Below are positions 18,894-28,680 of a stretch of 64,000 bases of DNA, piece by piece. Numbering within the stretch: the stretch's first letter is position 1; every line of letters begins with the position of its first letter. The DNA is from G963664115 sp965263045 (lineage in GTDB: Bacteria > Acidobacteriota > Terriglobia > 20CM-2-55-15): positions 4,340,001 through 4,404,000 of the forward strand of contig CBDHGK010000041.1 in assembly GCA_965263045.1 (NCBI GenBank), written 5' to 3'. The notes under the pieces are model-generated. The model did not search any database. It was not told the DNA's origin and saw nothing but the letters and a program-made list of their open reading frames with translations. Position numbers and translations under genes: made by a program.

Positions 18894-19646
18894 TCACCGC
18901 AGGGGCCTGAACGTCTCGATATACTCCATCGCCTCCGAGGGGATGCACAACTGCTCTTCGAATTCCTGATCCGGATCCCAAGTCAGGATCTCTCTCATCG
19001 CTTCGAACGGGCTCACGGTATACATCGCGGGATCGTCGACTATCACCGTGATCTCCAAGGTGTCGTGGTCGATCCTGCGATAGCGTTCCTCGATCATCGC
19101 GTTTGTGCTGATGGGATAGCCTCTCTGGTCGGCCCAGATCTTTTCGTCGAAACCTGTGGAGTGGACCACAAACGTGTAGTCGTCCTCCCACCGGCCCACG
19201 GAGTAGCCGAAGTAGCGTGTATCCGCCGCGCCATCCTCATAGGTTCCCACGTTCGTGGGGAGCGGGCGGGCGTCGGTCCAGATTTCGCGCCAGATCCGCA
19301 TGTACTGATTCAGGATCAACATCCGGTTCGTCACCTCGAAATACGCCACCCCGCGCAGCTCGTAAAACACGCTGCGGGGTACACCCAGCGGATCGCAATA
19401 GCGGAAGCCATCGTTCGATTCGGCTACGGGAACCGCTCTATTCCCCTGGAAAGGCATGTGCTCCTCAAACAGCTGCTGTCCCAGAGGCGTCATCTGAGGA
19501 AACGGATCGAGTCTGAAGGTCGGTGTGCCGCTATCCCATACCCCGTCCAGGCTGCGGACCGGAGCGGGCGCCTGGGCCTGGAGTTTTGGCGACAGGCACA
19601 GAAACAGAGCTACAAGGAGACACGCGCTGCTGGCAAGTCTGGTCAT
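18894..19646 (-). CDS. Secreted protein of unknown function
   Basis: A 250-aa protein with a signal peptide ending LQAQA. The body contains GYSVGRWEDDYTFVVHSTGFDEKIW and RRIDHDTLEITVIVDDP, blocks I associate with a family of secreted proteins common in Acidobacteria and gammaproteobacteria that often lies beside DUF6152 genes. A DUF6152 fragment indeed sits directly upstream here (19660-19905). No enzymatic motif is evident. The gene looks intact. Confidence 0.75.
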   Translation of the reverse strand: MTRLASSACLLVALFLCLSPKLQAQAPAPVRSLDGVWDSGTPTFRLDPFPQMTPLGQQLFEEHMPFQGNRAVPVAESNDGFRYCDPLGVPRSVFYELRGVAYFEVTNRMLILNQYMRIWREIWTDARPLPTNVGTYEDGAADTRYFGYSVGRWEDDYTFVVHSTGFDEKIWADQRGYPISTNAMIEERYRRIDHDTLEITVIVDDPAMYTVSPFEAMREILTWDPDQEFEEQLCIPSEAMEYIETFRPLR

Positions 19647-19659
19647 ATTGGATCCTCCC

Positions 19660-19905
19660 GTTTGAGTTGCCGAAGCCGGTGCGATCGAACACCGTGCCGT
19701 CGGCCAGGGCGACTTTGGCCAAGTGCCCGCGGGGCGTTCCGTCCAACGCCGGATTCACCTCGACCTTAAGGATCTCGCCGGTCTTCACGGCGCTTGGGGT
19801 CCCGGCCCTTCGGGTCAGGGTCGACGGGCTGCCCGTTTCCGTGTTCCATCGGGTCACGTTGCCGTTCGCGTCGGCGACCTCGACCGCGCCAGCGGGCAAA
19901 TTCAA
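19660..19905 (-). pseudogene. DUF6152 protein, C-terminal fragment
   Basis: The minus frame reads VADANGNVTRWNTETGSPSTLTR, KTGEILKVEVNP and GHLAKVALADGTVFD, the C-terminal half of a DUF6152 domain. The signal peptide and the N-terminal half are missing, and the frame runs on into the next gene without its own stop. It is probably the remnant of the partner of the secreted protein downstream. Confidence 0.7.
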
Positions 19906-20376
19906 CAGAACCGGACAGCCACGCGCCCTGCGCTTGGAACGGATGCCTGAATTTCTGTTTGCCGGAATACTATTCCGGACGCATTTTCGATGTCAATTTA
20001 TCAATCTGAGGGAGGAGGCGGGCTTGCGGCGGGTCCTCCACGAACGTTTCGGACCCGTCGCGCGACCGATCCGCGGCAGCCGGGGCAACAGGATCTTCGC
20101 CAGGGCAGCGGCCCCGGGGGACCGGATCCGCTGGACTTTCAGTTCGTTGTGCGACCGGGCACCCGCTTCTCCATGCACTGCAGCGGTTCCGTCGGCGCGA
20201 TCAAGGAGGGCAAGGGCAGCAATTGGCTCGACGGCGTCCCCACCGACGGTCAACACATCCTGGATCTCATTAGAAGCTTCGGGCCACGGACATTGCCTTC
20301 TCCATTCTTTCCTCTGGCAACACAGACGGGAACGGGCGGCCGCAGGCCCTCGCGCGAACGGGTGCGGGTGCCCTAG
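19906..20376 (+). pseudogene. Unassigned region ending in a kinase-type C-terminus
   Basis: An open frame (from 19990) has no recognisable domain, but it ends RERVRVP-stop at 20374-20376. This resembles the ERVPVP terminus of kinase-TolB proteins found elsewhere in the window, and the kinase-type 3' flank follows. The middle part (residues 45-105) is unidentified. Confidence 0.35.
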
Positions 20377-20510
20377 CGCAGCCCCCTCTCTCGCTGAATT
20401 GCCAGCCCAGTCCTCCGAAAAATCCCTCCGAATTGCCCCAAAAAGAACCGCAGCAATTCCACGGGCTTGTACAGTCGCCTATGCTTCCATGTGACTGCAT
20501 CAGGATCACG
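20377..20510 (+). repeat. Kinase-linked intergenic repeat, copy 1
   Basis: Degenerate copy of the flank that follows kinase-type C-termini: CCAGTCCTCCGAAAAATCCCTCC, AATTGCCCC and, at the end, TGTACAGTCGCCTATGCTTCCATGTGACTG, the latter nearly matching 25821-25850. Other copies are listed at 21234, 25731, 28720 and 29999. Confidence 0.45.
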
Positions 20511-20551
20511 AAAGCCTTGCATCGATTCCCCTGCTCATTTACCATCGGCCT

Positions 20552-20824
20552 ATGATTCGAGTATTCGTCCGTCACAAAGTGCAAAATTACGCAAGGTGGA
20601 GAGCCGCCTTCGACGACTTCAAAAAGACGCGCAAAGCCGGAGGCGAGAAGTCGTTCAAGATCGGTCACGCCGCGGGCCAGCCGAACAACCTGTGTTTGCT
20701 CTTCACTTGGGATTCGGTGACGAACGCCAAGGCCTTCATACGGTCGAAGGAGTTAAAGGCAAAGATGCAGGAAGGCGGCGTCCGCGAAAAGCCGGAGATC
20801 CACATCTTCGAGGACAAGGACTGA
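20552..20824 (+). CDS. Dimeric alpha/beta-barrel (ABM-like) protein
   Basis: A 90-aa protein resembling antibiotic-biosynthesis-monooxygenase-like dimeric ferredoxin folds: an N-terminal strand (MIRVFVRHKV), an amphipathic helix with YARWRAAFDDF, a strand LCLLFTWDS, a helix NAKAFIRSKELK and a last strand EIHIFED. Function is unknown for this subgroup; many act as heme or small-molecule oxidases or only as sensors. The start has no strong Shine-Dalgarno site. Confidence 0.7.
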   Translation: MIRVFVRHKVQNYARWRAAFDDFKKTRKAGGEKSFKIGHAAGQPNNLCLLFTWDSVTNAKAFIRSKELKAKMQEGGVREKPEIHIFEDKD

Positions 20825-20868
20825 CGCAGATAGGTCGGCGCTTCTGACGCGAACGATTATCGAGCGCG

Positions 20869-21010
20869 TCACATCAATTTCAGCCCAGGCGGCAACACGG
20901 CGGACAACTCCAGGCAGTAGGTGATCAGCAGAAGCGAATTCATCATCACGAAGAAGAACGGGATCATCGGCGCGATCGCCCGCACAATGATGGCCCGTCT
21001 GAATCCGGCG
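20869..21010 (-). pseudogene. TRAP transporter large permease (DctM), C-terminal remnant
   Basis: The minus frame ending at the TGA 20869-20871 reads AIIVRAIAPMIPFFFVMMNS then LLLITYCLELSAVLPPGLKL. This matches the last helix and terminus of DctM proteins (the ...LLLITYxPxLSLWLP pattern). Everything upstream is gone. An orphan DctP gene lies at 32115. Confidence 0.6.
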
Positions 21011-21497
21011 CCTGACCGGGAAATCCTGCCTTAAATCCCCCGCGCTACGGTCTGTGGCCGGGCGCTAGGTTTACATATCACCCCTAATCTCACCTTCTGA
21101 CCGCTGCCATAGTCATCGCGCACTACCTGGAACGCTTATCCGGCAACGATCGTCCGGCTCTGGGACATCGCTTCCGATGGGACATGATTGGTATTTGTCC
21201 GAGCGCAGCGGGCGTCGAACCCTGGCAGATCGACATCGTCCTGTTTCGCCCGAATCGCCTGTCCGATTCCTTAAGGAACTCTTGCGAATAGCCTTAAGCA
21301 GGGCTGGACTAATTTCACTTGCCTGTATGGTCGCCGATACGGAAAAGTGGGTTTTTCTCCTGACCCCATGAACTCAGGCCAATCAGATGTCAGGATAGGG
21401 GGTTATACAGGAGAGTGACTCCTTACATTGACGCCAAGTCCCTTCCCTCATATTATTTAGTCAGATCTTCCCAGTTCTGTCAGCGACTCGCCAAAAC
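21011..21497. other. Intergenic with kinase-linked repeat copy 2 (21234-21340)
   Basis: No gene recognised. From 21234 the sequence CATCGTCCTGTTTCGCCCGAAT through CTTGCCTGTATGGTCGCC parallels 25731-25835 over about 105 bp. The end of this region resembles the region before the kinase start at 41430, so it probably contains the old kinase promoter. Confidence 0.5.
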
Positions 21498-21567
21498 ATG
21501 GAATCCGGCACTAGATTCGGCCACCACACGATCCAGTCCACACTCGGTAAGGGCGGCATGGGTGAAG
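21498..21567 (+). pseudogene. Ser/Thr kinase start, split by IS256 copy 2
   Basis: ATG 21498 opens MESGTRFGHHTIQSTLGKGGMGE, the start of a PknB-like kinase up to the glycine-rich loop. IS256 copy 2 is inserted here with a perfect 9-bp duplication, TGGGTGAAG. The frame resumes after the element (23018) as VWSACDTKLGRKVAKKTWP and is then joined to the DUF5916 gene near 23080, so the kinase was already truncated or was deleted later. Confidence 0.85.
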
Positions 21568-23008
21568 GAGTCAAGCCCATTCTTAGTTGAAACTCTCCAC
21601 GGCTCACGATGGGTCATGCAACTTTCTTCTTCGATCTCGTCGACGTCTTCGCCTCAATTTTCAGCTCTCGCTGGAGGGCTTCGCGGAGCTTTGGAAGATG
21701 ACGGTAGCCGATCACCTTCCTCAGGCGCGGTTCGATGTCGATGAGCGCCGTCGCCAACCAGCGTTGCCGCTGACTCGAGTTCTTCCAATGATCGACCTTC
21801 GCACACCTTTCCTCGACAAGGGCATTGACCGATTCCAGGCAATTCGTCGTCTTGAACGAACGGCCCAAGACCCCGTACACGCCGAGCCGATGCAACGTGA
21901 GGGTCTCTTCCAGGCCTTCCTCAAGGCTCGCAGCCCCCGATTGGTTTCGCTCCTCGAGCTCTCCATGGAGCTCTCCGAGCGCCGCCCGAGCTTCGTCGTA
22001 CTCCGGGCGCTCGTAGGCCCGCTGCAGCCGGCGTCGCCACACGGCTTGCTCGGTCTTCGATAGGTATCTCACGACGTTCTCGCGTTTGTGCCATTGGCAG
22101 CGTTGGACCAGGGCTCGATTCCTGAATGCCTTCTTGACCGCCGCCCGCAGACCTTTGCCGCCGTCGACAATCACCAGCACGCCTTCAGAGATGTCCAGGC
22201 CCCGCTCCATCAACGAACGGAGAAACGGAGTCAGCACTTGCTCGTTCTCCGTGTCGGTCTCCACGAAGCCCAAGAAGCGTTTGTCGCCCGAAAGCGTGAC
22301 GCCCAGGGCCACTACCATCAGGGCGTCGGCAAACGCCTTCCCGTCCAGGAAGATCGCCACGACGTCCTCGCCACTCAGATCCCGCTCCTGCATCTCCCGA
22401 AGTTTCGCGGCACTCGCCTGGACGAATCCTCGAGACACCGTCGAACTCGACAGTCCGATCGCTCCCGGAATCGCTTCAGCGGCCGATTCATAGTTCCGGC
22501 AGGAGATCCCATACAGCACACGTCTGAGCAGTAGCTCGTTCACCGCGCCACCCGGACTGAGTTCCTCGTAGGTCCGAAGCGGAATCTCCCCGCCCGCCAC
22601 GCTGCGCACTCGAGGCACCCGAACCGGCACCCGCTGGCCACCCAGCCCCACGGTCCCCGGATTGCTCCCGTGTCGCCGGCCCCGCAACGCCGCCTCCTTT
22701 CGTGCGTATCGCTCACCCGCCAACGACTTCACTTCCTCGTCGAGCAACTCCTCCACGTGCATCAACCCCAGTGGGATCAACGCCCGAATCATCTCCACCT
22801 TCGAGTCCAATTCCAGTCCCGAGTATTCCTCCCGGCTCAGGACCTCGACCTCACCCAGCACACGCGACTTCTTGCGTTTCTTTACCGAACGTAACAGACT
22901 CCTCATCTCGGCTCCTTTCTCTTACAGGCTTGATGTTGTTTCTTCCAATACCATCAAACCATGGGGTTTGGAGCCGTTTCAATTTCCAACTAAGATTGGC
23001 ACACATTC
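21568..23008 (-). mobile_element. IS256-family element, copy 2
   Basis: 1441 bp, the same as copy 1 apart from one silent base. A perfect 9-bp target duplication, TGGGTGAAG, flanks it (21559-21567 and 23009-23017). This intact duplication fixes the element's ends. Confidence 0.93.
21614..22906 (-). CDS. IS256-family transposase (copy 2)
   Basis: 430 aa, identical in sequence to the transposase at 2907-4199, with the same DDE residues (FLDGK, VDGGKG, CLESVN) and CQWHKRE signature. The only nucleotide difference I see is AAG to AAA in a lysine codon near the C-terminus. Confidence 0.92.
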   Translation of the reverse strand: MRSLLRSVKKRKKSRVLGEVEVLSREEYSGLELDSKVEMIRALIPLGLMHVEELLDEEVKSLAGERYARKEAALRGRRHGSNPGTVGLGGQRVPVRVPRVRSVAGGEIPLRTYEELSPGGAVNELLLRRVLYGISCRNYESAAEAIPGAIGLSSSTVSRGFVQASAAKLREMQERDLSGEDVVAIFLDGKAFADALMVVALGVTLSGDKRFLGFVETDTENEQVLTPFLRSLMERGLDISEGVLVIVDGGKGLRAAVKKAFRNRALVQRCQWHKRENVVRYLSKTEQAVWRRRLQRAYERPEYDEARAALGELHGELEERNQSGAASLEEGLEETLTLHRLGVYGVLGRSFKTTNCLESVNALVEERCAKVDHWKNSSQRQRWLATALIDIEPRLRKVIGYRHLPKLREALQRELKIEAKTSTRSKKKVA

Positions 23009-23112
23009 TGGGTGAAGTATGGAGTGCCTGTGATACGAAGCTCGGGCGTAAAGTCGCCAAAAAGACCTGGCCTTCGGTTCGGCGCAGTCGCAGGTCACGT
23101 GGAGCGGCGACT

Positions 23113-25392
23113 GTGATTACAGTTTTGGTGGCACTTTCTGCCCCGTCAGATAGTCAGGCTGCAGTTGCTCAAGCAGCAACGTCCACCGAGGCACCGCAGC
23201 TGACAGCGGCTCGAGCCGAACCTGAAACCGAATCAACGGCGTCCGAGTTTGTCATCCCACGTGTGGGTGCACCCCCCCGGCTTGAGGATTACATCTCCCC
23301 AGACGGCTCTCCAGTCGGTGCTCTTGTGACGGGATTTCGTCAGCGACGACCCGGAGACGGAACTCCAATCAGCCAGCCGACGCGAGCGTATCTGACCTAC
23401 GACAGCCAGAATCTCTATGTCGCGTTCGTGTGTGAAGACGACGACGCCGGCAACCTCCGGGCCAATTTGGCCAAACGCGAGATCATCGGGGATGATGATC
23501 GAGTGACGGTCTATCTAGACACTTACGACGACAACCGCCGGGCCTACGTCTTTTCGACAAACGCACTCGGCGTTCAGCAGGATGGATTCTTTACCGAAGG
23601 CCAGGGGCAGGACCGGCAGTTTGACACGGTTTGGTATTCGGAGGGGCAGTTGTTTGAAGGAGGCTATGCAGTCTTGATGCGCATACCGTTCAGGAGTGTC
23701 CGTTTTTCCGATGCCTCCCTCGGCCGTTGGGGAATTGCATTCCGACGAACGATCGAACGGGAGGCTGAGGAGTCATATTGGCCTTTCATCACAACTCGAA
23801 CCCAGGGATTCATCGTACAGTTCGGAAGCATGACCGGCCTCGCAGACGTCTCTGGAAGCCGCAATATCCGACTGATTCCCTATGCCAACCTTGCGCATGC
23901 ACGTCTGCTCGATAGAAAACAATCCACATTCGTTACCGAGCAGGACGCTCGCGTGGGACTGGATGCTAAGTTCGTCTTCAGTGACAATGTCACTCTTGAT
24001 CTCACAGTTAACCCGGACTTCAGCCAGGTTGAATCCGACGATCCCCAGGTGACGGTCAACCAGAGGTTTGAGGTTTCTTTCCCCGAAAAGCGACCGTTCT
24101 TTACCGAGAACGCCGCGTACTTCCGGACTCCGATCAACCTCTTCTTCTCAAGACGTATCGTTGATCCAGCTTTGGGAGCCCGCTTCACGGGGAGAAGCGG
24201 TGGATGGACCATCGGTGTTCTGGCGGCGAACGACCGTGCAGCGGATCGAAGTCTACCTGGTTCCCATGAACTCGCGGATGTTGAAGCGAGCACGGGCGTT
24301 CTGCGCATCCAGCGAGACATTGGAGAGCAGTCCCACGTGGGCGGAATATTCACAGCCAGAGAATTCGGCGACGATTTCAACCGCGTTGCCGGTTTCGACA
24401 CCTACGTACAGTTGTCGCCGAGCTGGTCGTTCATCGGCCAGGCGGTCAGAAGTATGGACCGCGATTTGAACCGTAGAGAGCGTGATGGAACAGCCTTTAC
24501 AGGCAGTCTGGACTATTCCAGTCGGAGTTTCGTCTCTTCTACCAGCTACGCCGATCTTGATCCGAACTTCCGTTCCCGCCTGGGCTTTGTCCGTCGCGTG
24601 GATGTCCGGCAGGGGACGCAGTCGGTGGGTTATCGCTGGTGGCCGGAGGGCGGACGGCTGCAGAGCTTTGGACCTTCATTTGCCGCGAGTGCCAATTGGG
24701 ATCACAGTGGCCGCCTCCAGGACTGGTCTGGTTCTGCAGAGTTCGCAGTTGAATTGACGGGTCAGACTTTCCTCAACATCTCAAGAACAAACGATTACGA
24801 ATTCTTTGGACGCGGGTTTCGGAAGAGCCGATATGACGTCTCCGTCTCTACCGGTTGGTTGACATAGTTGTCGTTGGGTGGAACCTGGGGCCAGGGTGAT
24901 GTGATCAACTTCAGTCCGGCGGAAGGCCAGACCTTCTTTCTAGCCAACGATATGACGGCCTCTTTGTCGATGACCTTGCGGCCCTCTCCACGCCTGCGAT
25001 TCGATGCCACCTATATCTATGACAGACTCGGGACCGGGGCCGATCCCGAACCCGGTCTACCCCTTCGAACCTCGATATTCAACAACCATCTTGCCCGGTC
25101 CAAGCTTAACTACCAGTTCACCCGAGAGCTTTCGCTCCGGCTGATTCTCGATTACTCTGCGTTACTACCGAACACGTCTTTGAGTTCTTTAGAGCCCTTC
25201 AAAGGATTCACCTCCGATGTGCTGCTGGAATACCGGGTCAATCCTTGGACGGCAGTCTTTGCCGGTTACACCGACCAGCGGGAACACTTCGCGATGAATC
25301 CGCTTTCCACGCCAGGGTCGTTCACGGACGACTCATTCGTCCCTGTAGGCCGGCAGTTCTTCATCAAGCTGAGTTATTTGCTGTTTCAATAG
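23113..25392 (+). pseudogene. DUF5916 outer-membrane protein with internal amber codon
   Basis: From GTG 23113 (GGAG 8 nt upstream) the frame gives a signal peptide (VLVALSAPSDSQA), a family-9 carbohydrate-binding-like domain (TRAYLTYDSQNLYVAFVCEDD, DRVTVYLDTYDDNRRAYVF) and the long beta-barrel of DUF5916 proteins (LDLTVNPDFSQVESDDPQV, FPEKRPFFTENAAYF). TAG at 24865-24867 interrupts it, and the same frame continues without another stop to the natural end ...FIKLSYLLFQ at 25392. The total of about 760 codons is normal for the family. A single G-to-A change of TGG (Trp) would explain the stop. The true start may have been lost when a kinase fragment became joined upstream. Confidence 0.83.
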
Positions 25393-26020
25393 CTCGAATT
25401 CCAGCACGGTCTTTCGAGAATGGCCGAGGCCGGAAGTCCAGTAGAATCGCCTGTTGAGAGTGGCCGTGTGCATGCCTCCTCGCACAGGGTATGGGTCTCG
25501 AAGCCAACTATCAACCCCACCATTCCAACCAGAGCTTCCGGTCCGCATGCTGGACAGCGGGTGCTGACTGCAGGAAATTTGATCGTCGCCTGCTATCGGG
25601 AAACACTCACCGGACGCCGGTGTCCGAACGCTCCCGGCTTCAACTCTCGCCAACGTTGACGTCCCGGTCCAGGACCGTCGAAGACTGAAAAGTGCCCCAT
25701 CAAATGTTCGGGTCCCGGTGCCGTAGTTCATCGTCCTGTTTCGCTCAAATCGCCTGTCCGTTTGTCAGAAAACTTCCTCTAAAATGCCCTAAGCCGGAGT
25801 GTATTAATTTCACTTTCCTGTATGGTCCCCTACACTTCCATGTGACTGTTTCATTGACCTGAAACACTACCTGTAGTCTCATTCATCGAGAAGCAGATCG
25901 GTCCAGTGCATTGAATAGACATGCTTCAGAACGACTTGGAGACTCTGGAAGTTGTCGCTTTCGAATCAGTGTGGGTTTGTGCGGCGGTTCTCATGCATCA
26001 TCAGCCATAGGGAGGCAATA
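25393..26020 (+). other. Intergenic: kinase C-terminal tag and repeat copy 3
   Basis: No complete gene. RVPVP followed by TAG (25709-25726) matches the terminus of kinase-TolB proteins. Directly after it, 25731-25835 is the best-preserved copy of the kinase-linked flank (CGCCTGTCCG... CTTTCCTGTATGGTCCCCTA). Sequence 25393-25700 is unassigned. Confidence 0.5.
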
Positions 26021-26953
26021 ATGATGAGCAAAGTGTGGATTGTTCTGGTTGTCGTGGCTGTAGCCGCCGGCCTCGGATCTGGTTGTTCGGCAGACGATCC
26101 GGGCGTCGCTTCGCCTCAGGGCTCACTAGAGAGGACTGAAACACTGGTCTGGGTGGATCGACAGGGCAACGCGGAAACCATGGGGGCAGCGGCCCGCGAT
26201 TACCAATATCCCCGCCTCTCGCCCGATGGGCAAAGCGTGGCGGTCATGTCAGATGATGATATCTGGCTGTTCGACATTGCCCGACAGACGCTGACCCGCC
26301 TGACCTTTGCGGGTGGGTCGAATCAGCCCGTGTGGACGCCGGATGGGCAATACGTGGCCTATCGGTCGATACCAGAAGACAATAACTTCCTGTTCTGGAC
26401 AAGGGCAGATGGGAGCGGCAGTGAAGAGCAGCTGACGACGGGGGCCCCCCGGCAGAACCCCACATCTTGGTCCCCAGATGGCCAACTTCTAGCCTTTTTT
26501 CGAAGTCCCGGCGTTGGAGGTGATGGGGACCGCGACATCTGGATGATGCCCGTGGAGGGCGACCGGGAGCCGCGCCCCTTTCTCGAAACGCCATTCAATG
26601 AGCTCGTAGCAATGTTTTCTCCCGATGGCCGCTGGGTGGCGTATGTCTCGGACGAGTCAGGCCGCAACGAAGTCTATGTGCTCCCGTTTCCCGGACCTGG
26701 AGGGAAGCTGCAGATATCGACCGAAGGCGGTGGATACCCCCAATGGGCACGAGACGGGCGAGAGTTGTTCTACCTGAACGACCTTCAGTTGATGGCGGTG
26801 GAAATCGAGACGGAACCCACCTTTACTGTGGGCACTCCCGCGCCGCTTTTTGAAGGAGGTTTCGTGTCGAGGGCCGGCGGGCCTTATCCCGTCTACGATG
26901 TGTCAGCCGACGGCCAACGCTTCCTGATGGTTCAGGAAGTCGCGCCGGATTGA
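26021..26953 (+). CDS. TolB-like beta-propeller lipoprotein
   Basis: A 310-aa protein with a lipoprotein signal (VVAVAAGLGSGC) and five or more PD40/WD40-like blades: YPRLSPDGQSVAVMS, QPVWTPDGQYVAYRS, PTSWSPDGQLLAFFR, VAMFSPDGRWVAYVS, YPQWARDGRELFYLN. In Acidobacteria such propellers form the sensor part of Ser/Thr kinases; the blade order and the end (DVSADGQRFLMVQEV) match that class, but here it has its own signal peptide and no kinase domain. The ATG at 26021 or 26024 is supported by GGGAGG upstream. It may be a stand-alone derivative of a kinase sensor. Confidence 0.8.
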   Translation: MMSKVWIVLVVVAVAAGLGSGCSADDPGVASPQGSLERTETLVWVDRQGNAETMGAAARDYQYPRLSPDGQSVAVMSDDDIWLFDIARQTLTRLTFAGGSNQPVWTPDGQYVAYRSIPEDNNFLFWTRADGSGSEEQLTTGAPRQNPTSWSPDGQLLAFFRSPGVGGDGDRDIWMMPVEGDREPRPFLETPFNELVAMFSPDGRWVAYVSDESGRNEVYVLPFPGPGGKLQISTEGGGYPQWARDGRELFYLNDLQLMAVEIETEPTFTVGTPAPLFEGGFVSRAGGPYPVYDVSADGQRFLMVQEVAPD

Positions 26954-26969
26954 TGGCCGTATCCGGTGG

Positions 26970-27165
26970 AATCGGGTGCGACTTTCAGGGCGGGCCCGGC
27001 CCCAGATGCTCTTCGAAGGAGGCTACCCCACTCAAAATTCTGGCCGGCAGCTCTATGGTGCTTCGGCTGACGGCGAACGGTTTCTCATGATCTAAAACGC
27101 CGACACTGATGACCGAATTAGGGTGCAGCCCCAAATCAACATCGTCCTCAACTGTTACGAAAATA
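26970..27165 (+). pseudogene. Kinase sensor-domain C-terminal fragment
   Basis: The frame reads MLFEGGYPTQNSGRQLYG, ADGERFLMI, stop (TAA), NADTDDRIRVQPQINIVLNCYE. This is the last blade and the terminal INIVLNWYEEL block of a kinase-TolB protein, with an in-frame TAA where Lys is expected. The IS110 element begins at the end of it. Confidence 0.65.
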
Positions 27166-28476
27166 ATCTAGTTCAAGCCATAAGCGTTTGAGTTTTAAGG
27201 GTGACGCTATAGCCGAGTGCTTCGAGCTTGCGGCATAGAGTGTTGGCCTTGGCCATTCGCCGATGTCGGGGAATGGGCTGGCGAACGGGTTCGCGGTAAG
27301 GCTGCCGGGCCGAAAGTACGAGGTATACGGTTTTGAGGAGACTGTGGCTGACGGCGACCAACGCGCGTTTGGATCCGCGTCGAGGCTTGAGCGCATGATA
27401 ACGGGAACGGAATTGGGAATCACGCTTATGGACAGCCGCGTGGCTGCATTCGGCCAAGGCGGCACCGAGGAAAGGATTTCCCTTGCGGGTCTTGCCGTGG
27501 AAGCGCTTGCCTGCGCTTTCATTGTTTCCAGTACAGACGCCGGCCCATGAGGCCAGGTGGTTTTCGTCGGGAAAGACGGACATATCGGCTCCGATCTCGG
27601 CCAGGATGACCGCGGAGCCATGTTCTTTGATCCCGGGGATGGATTGGACGAGTTCGCATTCGTCCTGAAAGGCCGTTAGGCAGCGGTTGATCTCCGCCTC
27701 CAGGCGAGTCCGTTCCTCATCGATCATGTCGAGATGGCGCATCGACATCGAAATGAGGAAGCGATGATGGTCGGTCAGACGGCCGACAAGAGCCTGCTCG
27801 ATAGCGGCCAATTTGGGTTTGAGCCGGCCATGGCATAGTCGGGCGACCTGTTCCGCATTAAGGGTTTGGCCGTCGAGCAAGGCGGTTAGCAGTCGCCGTC
27901 CCGAGACACCGAAGATATCGGTGAGGACGGACGCCAGCTTGATGTTGGCGTCTTCGAGCACCTTCTGGACGCGATTGCGCTCGCTGGTGGCGATGGCGAA
28001 CAGCTTGCGCCGATAGCGGGTCAGGTCGCGCAGTTCGCGGATGGCCAGTGGCGGTACAAAGCTGGGCCGGATGAGTCCGTGGCGGAGCAGGTTGGCCAGG
28101 CGTTTGCCGTCTTTGCAGTCGGTCTTCTCACCGGGCAGGGCACGGACGTGTGCGGCGTTGGCCAGAATGAGTTCGATGCGATCTTCGAGAACGTTCCACA
28201 CCGGCTTCCAATAGGAGCCCGTACTTTCCATGACTGCAATGGTGCAACCGGCGTCAATGAGCCAAGTGGCCATCTCTTCCAGTTCAGCGCTCGTTGTTCC
28301 AAACTGACGGATCTCAAACTGCGGTTCGACTCCAGCAGGACCCCACATCACACAGGCCGTTACCGACTTCTTATGAACGTCCAATCCACAACAGATCGTA
28401 TGGTACACGCGCATGTCGCCTCCTTTTGTGGACCTGAAGGCCAGCGATCTATTAGGATGAACGACGATACTGTTAC
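27159..28476 (-). mobile_element. IS110-family element (ends uncertain)
   Basis: ACTGTTAC occurs at 27151-27158 and 28469-28476, which may mark the two ends of an IS110 element of about 1.3 kb; the family has no long inverted repeats. The non-coding end would then be short, so the upstream boundary may lie further right. Confidence 0.4.
27173..28414 (-). CDS. IS110-family DEDD transposase
   Basis: A 413-aa recombinase with the RuvC-like N-terminal domain (GLDVHKKSV, MESTGSYW, KTDCKDGKRLA supplying D, E, D, D) and the C-terminal transposase_20 domain (VQSIPGIKEHGSAVILAEIG, ASWAGVCTGNNESAGK). AAAGGAGG stands before the ATG at 28414. Intact. IS110 enzymes act with a structured RNA made from the element's own non-coding end. 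Confidence 0.92.
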   Translation of the reverse strand: MRVYHTICCGLDVHKKSVTACVMWGPAGVEPQFEIRQFGTTSAELEEMATWLIDAGCTIAVMESTGSYWKPVWNVLEDRIELILANAAHVRALPGEKTDCKDGKRLANLLRHGLIRPSFVPPLAIRELRDLTRYRRKLFAIATSERNRVQKVLEDANIKLASVLTDIFGVSGRRLLTALLDGQTLNAEQVARLCHGRLKPKLAAIEQALVGRLTDHHRFLISMSMRHLDMIDEERTRLEAEINRCLTAFQDECELVQSIPGIKEHGSAVILAEIGADMSVFPDENHLASWAGVCTGNNESAGKRFHGKTRKGNPFLGAALAECSHAAVHKRDSQFRSRYHALKPRRGSKRALVAVSHSLLKTVYLVLSARQPYREPVRQPIPRHRRMAKANTLCRKLEALGYSVTLKTQTLMA

Positions 28477-28680
28477 ACGTCCTCTTCGGATGTCGTGATA
28501 CATCCGGATGGGAACAATTCGGGGTACCGTATCGCTGGCGAGTCAGTCTGGTTTACGGGGATGCAAAGTCCACCAAGTTAAGACGACTCTTGTCTTCCAG
28601 GACCCAGCCTACGGTACCTCGAACCATTCCAGGCCACGCACATTTTCATCTTTTGGGGTGAGCGCCCACTCATGGACGTC
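28415..28680. other. Region upstream of IS110 transposase
   Basis: No coding sequence recognised. CGGATGT-CGTGAT-ACATCCG (28487-28506) is a 7-bp-stem hairpin. Part of this region may belong to the IS110 non-coding end. Confidence 0.4.

Noticed and set aside
18660..19769. 369-codon plus-strand ORF
   Set aside because: Only the first ~65 codons resemble a protein. The rest is antisense to the secreted-protein gene at 18894-19646.
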